Source: Lucinisca nassula
Lineage: Eukaryota; Mollusca; Bivalvia; Lucinida; Lucinidae
Assembly: GCA_963580285.1 (NCBI GenBank)
Contig: OY757010.1
Span: 221,855,234 to 221,919,233 of the forward strand
Length of the DNA: 64,000 nucleotides
Direction of reading: 5' to 3'
In this document: in pieces, positions 37,201 through 43,200 of the stretch
Layout of the letters: each line of letters starts with the position of its first letter
Position numbering within the stretch: the stretch's first letter is position 1
Notes under the pieces: generated by a model
The model's database searches: none
Seen by the model: only the letters and a program-made list of their open reading frames with translations
What the model was told of the DNA's origin: nothing
Translations under genes and position numbers: made by a program

Positions 37201-40200
37201 AGCAGGGCTGTGCTGAAATAGATGAGAATAATTACAGTCAGGACAGCAGGGCTGTGCTGAAATAGATGAGAATAATTACATTCAGGGCAGCAGGGTTGTG
37301 CTGAAATAGATGAGAATAATTACAGTCAGGACACAGGGTTGTACGGAAAGAGATGAGAATAATTACACTCAGGGTTGTGCTGAAATAGATGAGAATAATT
37401 ACATTCAGGGCAGCAGGGTTGTGCTGAAATAGATGAGAATAATTACAGTCAGGACAACAGGGTTGTGCTGAAATAGATGAGAATAATTACAGTCAGGACA
37501 ACAGGGTTGTGCTGAAATAGATGAGAATAATTACAGTCAGGACAACAGGGTTGTGCTGAAATAGATGAGAATAATTACAGTCAGGACAACAGGGTTGAAA
37601 GAGATGAGAATAATTACACTCAGGACAACAGGGTTGTGCTGAAACAGACTAGAATAACTACACTCAGGACAACAGAGTTGTGCTGAAATAGAGTAAAACA
37701 ATTACACTCAGCACAGCGGGGTTCTGCTGTTAGACTAGAATAATTACACTCAGGGCAGCAGGGTTGTGCTGAAATAGACTAGAATAATTACATTCAGGGC
37801 AGCAGGGTTCTGCTGTTACACTAGAATAATTACACTCAGGACAACAGGGTTGTGCTGAAATAGACTAGAATAATTACATTCAGGGCAGCAGGGTTCTGCT
37901 GTTACACTAGAATAATTACACTCAGGACAACAGGGTTGTGCTGAAATAGACTAGAATAGTTACATTCAGGGCAGCAGGGTTCTGCTGTTACACTAGAATA
38001 ATTACACTCAGGAGAACAGGGTTGTGCTGAAATAGACTAGAATAATTACTTTTAGGGCATCAGGGCTTCAGGGCAGCAGGGTTGTGCTGAAATAGACTAG
38101 AACAAGAGCACTACATGCGGGTGCCAACGCTTGGTTGCAAAAGTTCTAAGTCGAAAAAGGGGTATAAATGTGCCAAAAATATTTTGAGGGTAACCTCACC
38201 TATTTGTATGAGTTCCCCTTTTCATAATGAACAACTAGTCTGAGTTTCAAGTAAATATGTTCAGTAAGGACAGAGATATTACAAAATGTCCAAGTTTTTG
38301 CACGAGGACGCAGACGATGACGACGCGCAGGAGAACAGCCAAGCTAATAATACATTCAGGGCAGAAGGGTTGTGCTGAAATTTGTGTTTGCTTAAATTGA
38401 GGTTTTAAGTCCCCTTCAACACTATTTAGGTCATTTTGGAGACATTGCTTCCAATTTTGTGGGACTTTTACCTGACACTGAGATGAAATGACATCTCAAT
38501 CCCTGCCGCCCAAACCAACCAAAAGGGTTGATATCATGTTGGGATGGTCCAACTTGCACTACTTTGCAAGGTCAGGAAATTAGAATCACTCCTGGCTTCT
38601 CCAGACTTTCGGATGAGTCTTTAAACCGAGGTCCCGTCTCCGTACGACCTTAGCTGTTGGTGAGACGTAAAACTCAAACACTCACTCACTCAATCAGAAT
38701 GACATTCATACACCAGGATCTATGATATTGGAAGTTAGTCCCTAGCTCTAATCAAAGAGATAAACTAGAATTTGATTTTCTACAAAAACACAGATGTCTC
38801 CCCCGTTTTTGACTGCTAAGTATAACCTTGACATTGGAGGTATTGGGCTGGGTCTTGTGTGCAACACATCATCTAATGAAGATGAACATTTCTGCATAGT
38901 AACTTTAAAAATGTTCAAAGAAAAATAAAAAAGTTATTGGCCGTAAACAAAAAAAGCACTTTTTTACCTTTGACCTCTAAGTATGGCCTTGACCTTTGCG
39001 GTACAACACATCGTCTCATGATGGTTAACATTTCTGCCAAGTAATTTCATAATCCATCAAAGAATAAGGAAGTTATTGACTGTCCTTTTTTTTACCTTTG
39101 ACCTCTAGGTATGACCTTGACATTGGAGGTATGGACCTTGGTCTTGCACATGACTCATGGTCCAACTTTCAAGCCTCTAGCTCCAACAGTTTTTGAGATA
39201 TCTTGCTGACAAAATTTTATTAAAAAAAATTCAAAGGGCAATAACTCTTGAAAGGGGCATAATCCGGATGAGAAAAAAATACGTGTCAGCTTATTTTCCA
39301 TTAGGAATGCATATATGAAATTTCAAAACCATAGCATACACAGTTCTAAAGTTATGCTATGCATCTTTTTTAGGATTCATTACAATGGGCACAAATTACC
39401 AAAATGACAAAGGGCCATAACTCGCAAAGTATTTTTCGGAATTTTGTCAAAAGTTAATCAGTTCATATACTCATCACCACCAATATACTCAACAACTTTC
39501 AAGGCTCTAGCTCCAATAGTGTTTGAGATATTTTGCTGACAAGATTTTATTAAAAAAATTTCCAAGGGCAATAACTCTTGAAAGGGGCATAATCCAGACG
39601 AGAAAAAAAATATGCGTCAGCTAATTTTTCATGAGGAACCCATATATGAAATTTCAAAACCCTAGCATACACGGTTCTAAAGTTATGCTATGCATCACTT
39701 TTAGCATACATTACAATGGGCACAAATTACCAAAATGACAAAGGGCCATAACTCACAAAGTATTTTTTGGAATTTTGTCAAAAGTTTATCAGTTCATCTA
39801 CTCATTACCACCAATATATTCACCAACTTTCAAGCCTCTAGCTCCAATAGTTTTTGAGATATCTTGCTGACAAGATTTTATTTAAAAAAAATTCAAAGGG
39901 CAATAACTCTTGAAAGGGGCATAATCCTGATGAGAAAAAAATACACGTCAGCTTATTTTCCATCAGAAATGTATATATGAAATTTGAAAACTATAGCATA
40001 CACGGTTCTAAAGTTATGCTATGCATCACTTTTAGCATACATTACAATGGGAACAAATTACCAAAATGACAAAGGGCCATAACTCACAAAGTATTTTTCA
40101 GAATTTTGTCATAAGTTAATCAGTTCATCTACTCATCACCAACAATCTATTCACCAACTTTCAAGGCTCTAGCTCCAATAGTTTTTGAGATATCTTGCTG

Positions 40201-43200
40201 ACAAGATTTTATTAAAAAAATTTCAAAGGGCAATAACTCTTGAAAGGGGCATATTCCGGACGAGAAAAAAAATACGCGTCAGCTTATTTTCTATGAGGAA
40301 TCCATATATGAAATTTCAAAACCCTAGCATACACGGTTCTTTAGTTATGCTATGCATCAAAACCGTAATGGACGGACGAACGAACCAGAACCAATATGCC
40401 CCTCAAACTTTTTCAAAGTTGGGGGCATAATAAGAAAGTTATTGACAGAACACAAAAAAGGCCCTTTTTTTACCTTTAACCTCTATGTATGACCTTGACC
40501 TTTCAGGTATTAAACTGGGTCATGCATGCAACACATCATCTCATGGTGGTTAACATTTCTGCCTAGCAATTTCAAAATCCATCTAAAAATAAGAAAGTTA
40601 TTGACCAAACACGAAAAAAGGCCCCTTTTTTACCTTTGACCTCTATGTATGACCTTGACATTTTAGGTACCAAACTGAATCCTGCATGCAACATATCATC
40701 CCATGATAGTTAACATGTTTGCCAAGTAACTTCAAATTCTATTTAAAAATAGGCAAGTTATTGACAAAACCCGAAAAAAGGCCCCTTTTTTTACCTTTGA
40801 CCTCTAAGTATGACCTTGACCTTTAAGGTAACAACCTGGGTCATGCGTGCAACACATCGCCTTATATTGGTTCACATTTCTGCCATGTGATTTCAAAATC
40901 CATCTCAAAATAAGAAAGTTATTGACCAAATACGAAAAAAAGGCCCACTTTTTGACCTTTGACCTCTAAGTATGACCTTGACCTTTAAGGTACCGACCTG
41001 GCTCATGTGCACCACACATCGTCTCATGATTGTTAATAATTATGCCAAGTAATTTTAAAATCCATTTCAAAATTAGAAAGTTATTGACCAAATACGAAAA
41101 AAGGCCCCTTTTTTGACCTTTGACCTCTAAGTATGACCTTGACCTTTGAGGAACCGACCTGCCTCATGCGCACCACACATCGTCTTATGGTTGTTAATAA
41201 TTATGCCAAGTAATTTTAAAATCCATCTCAAAATAAGAAAGTTATTGACCAAATACGAAAAAAAAGGCCCCTTTTTTTACCTTTGACCTCTAAGTATGAC
41301 CTTGACCTTTGAGGTACCGACCTGCCTCATGCGCACCACACATCGTCTTATGGTTGTTAATAATTATGCCAAGTAATTTTAAAATCCATCTCAAAATAAG
41401 AAAGTTATTGACCAAATACAAAAAAAAGGCCCCTTTTTTGACCTTTGACCTCTAAGTATGACCTTGACCTTTGCGGTACCGACCTGCCTCATGCGCACCA
41501 CACATCGTCTTATGATTGTTAATATTTCTGCCGAATAATTTTAAAATCCATCAAAAAATAAGAAAGTTATTGAACGGACACGATTTGCCCATACATATAT
41601 ACATACCAACAAACTTCCAAGGGAGATAATTCAAAAAGTATAAATGCGAGAGTATAAATGCGAGGTTCTTGCGCACTGCACGTCGTCTAATGCTGATTAA
41701 TATTTATACGAAGTTTCGTGACGATAGCTCTAACGGTTTTCAAGTTACAGAGCGGACACGAAAGTGTGACAGACGGACAGACGGACAGACAGACGCCCGG
41801 GGGAAAATCAATATGTCTCTCCGAAAAAAAAAATTTCGGGGGAGACATAACTATCCTCTGCACCTTCATCAGTGGATATGATTGAATCAGGAAGGGCATT
41901 CCAATCTGCAATGGTTTGGGGGAAGAATGATTCTTTGTAAATGTCAGATCTTGCAGTGGGGGTCTGAAACGCCAATGAATGGGGATTGTCATCTGTGGGA
42001 AAGCTGGCAGCACCCTTTACACCTTTGTATAAAAGTATAAGCCTACTGTCTCTTCTCCTTTTCTTGAGAGACTCTCATCTTAATTTTCCTAAAATTCCAG
42101 TCATGCTCCCAGTTTCAAAGCAGTAATGGCTTGTTACAAATCTAGCAGCTCTATTCTGAACTTTTCAATTTCTTCATTAAGGACCACTCCACTTGGGTCC
42201 CAGATGCAACTACCATATTCCAAGATTTGGCAAACAAGTCCTTTATATGCTATCTCCTTCACATCCTGAGGACACTGATGAAGATTTCACCTCAGGAAAC
42301 CAAGTGTTCTATTCGCCTTATTACACATTGCTAATGTGTGTATTCCATCTCAAATCGTGTGTGATTGTTGCACCAAGGTATTTAATGGAATTCGCATTTT
42401 CAAAGACTTCCCTCTAAGATGTAAGAAGCCTAAATTTTATTTGTTCTCTTCCTAGTTATCTGCATAATACTGCATTTAACAGGCTGAAATCTCATGCCCT
42501 ATTTCGTGCCGAACAACCTATCATCTATCTTTTTCCTTCTGAAGTTTCATTGAGTCCTCTGTGAAGGGGTGGGGGCTAGCTAGTGGGGGCATCAATGTTA
42601 CTGAAGCAGCAGGGTGGGGTATGCATCAATGAAATCTTTGGACTGGTACGAAACATCAATGCAAGTATCAACTGAATTTGTCTTAAGAGTTTAGAACATA
42701 CAGGCATCTATAAACTTTGTCATAAAACTTTAACCAACTGTAAAATTTCTAAATCTGTGACCTTGAGGTCAAGGTCCCCATGGGTGGGAGAAGGGACAAT
42801 ACATCACAAAATCTTTGGACTGGTATGCAACATCGATGCAAGTATCCACTGAATTTGTCTTAGAGTTGCGAACATACAGGCATCTATAAACTTTGTCATA
42901 AAACTTTAACCAAATGTAAAATTTCTAATCTGTGACCTTAACATCAAGGTCACTGTGGGGGGTGGGACAAGCATCAATGCAATCTTTAGACCAGTATGTA
43001 ACTTCAGTGTAAGTATTAACTAAATTTATCAAAGGGTTCAGAAGATAGTATTACAATCTCTTAGAAACTTTGATGCAAAAAAAACTTGATGCAAAATGTT
43101 TACGGAAAGATGGACACACAGACAGACATTCTAATATTTTGGGTTTAGGGGCTATTTCTTTTGTAATTTTCTTCTGTTTGGTTTAGGGGCTAACCTCTTA

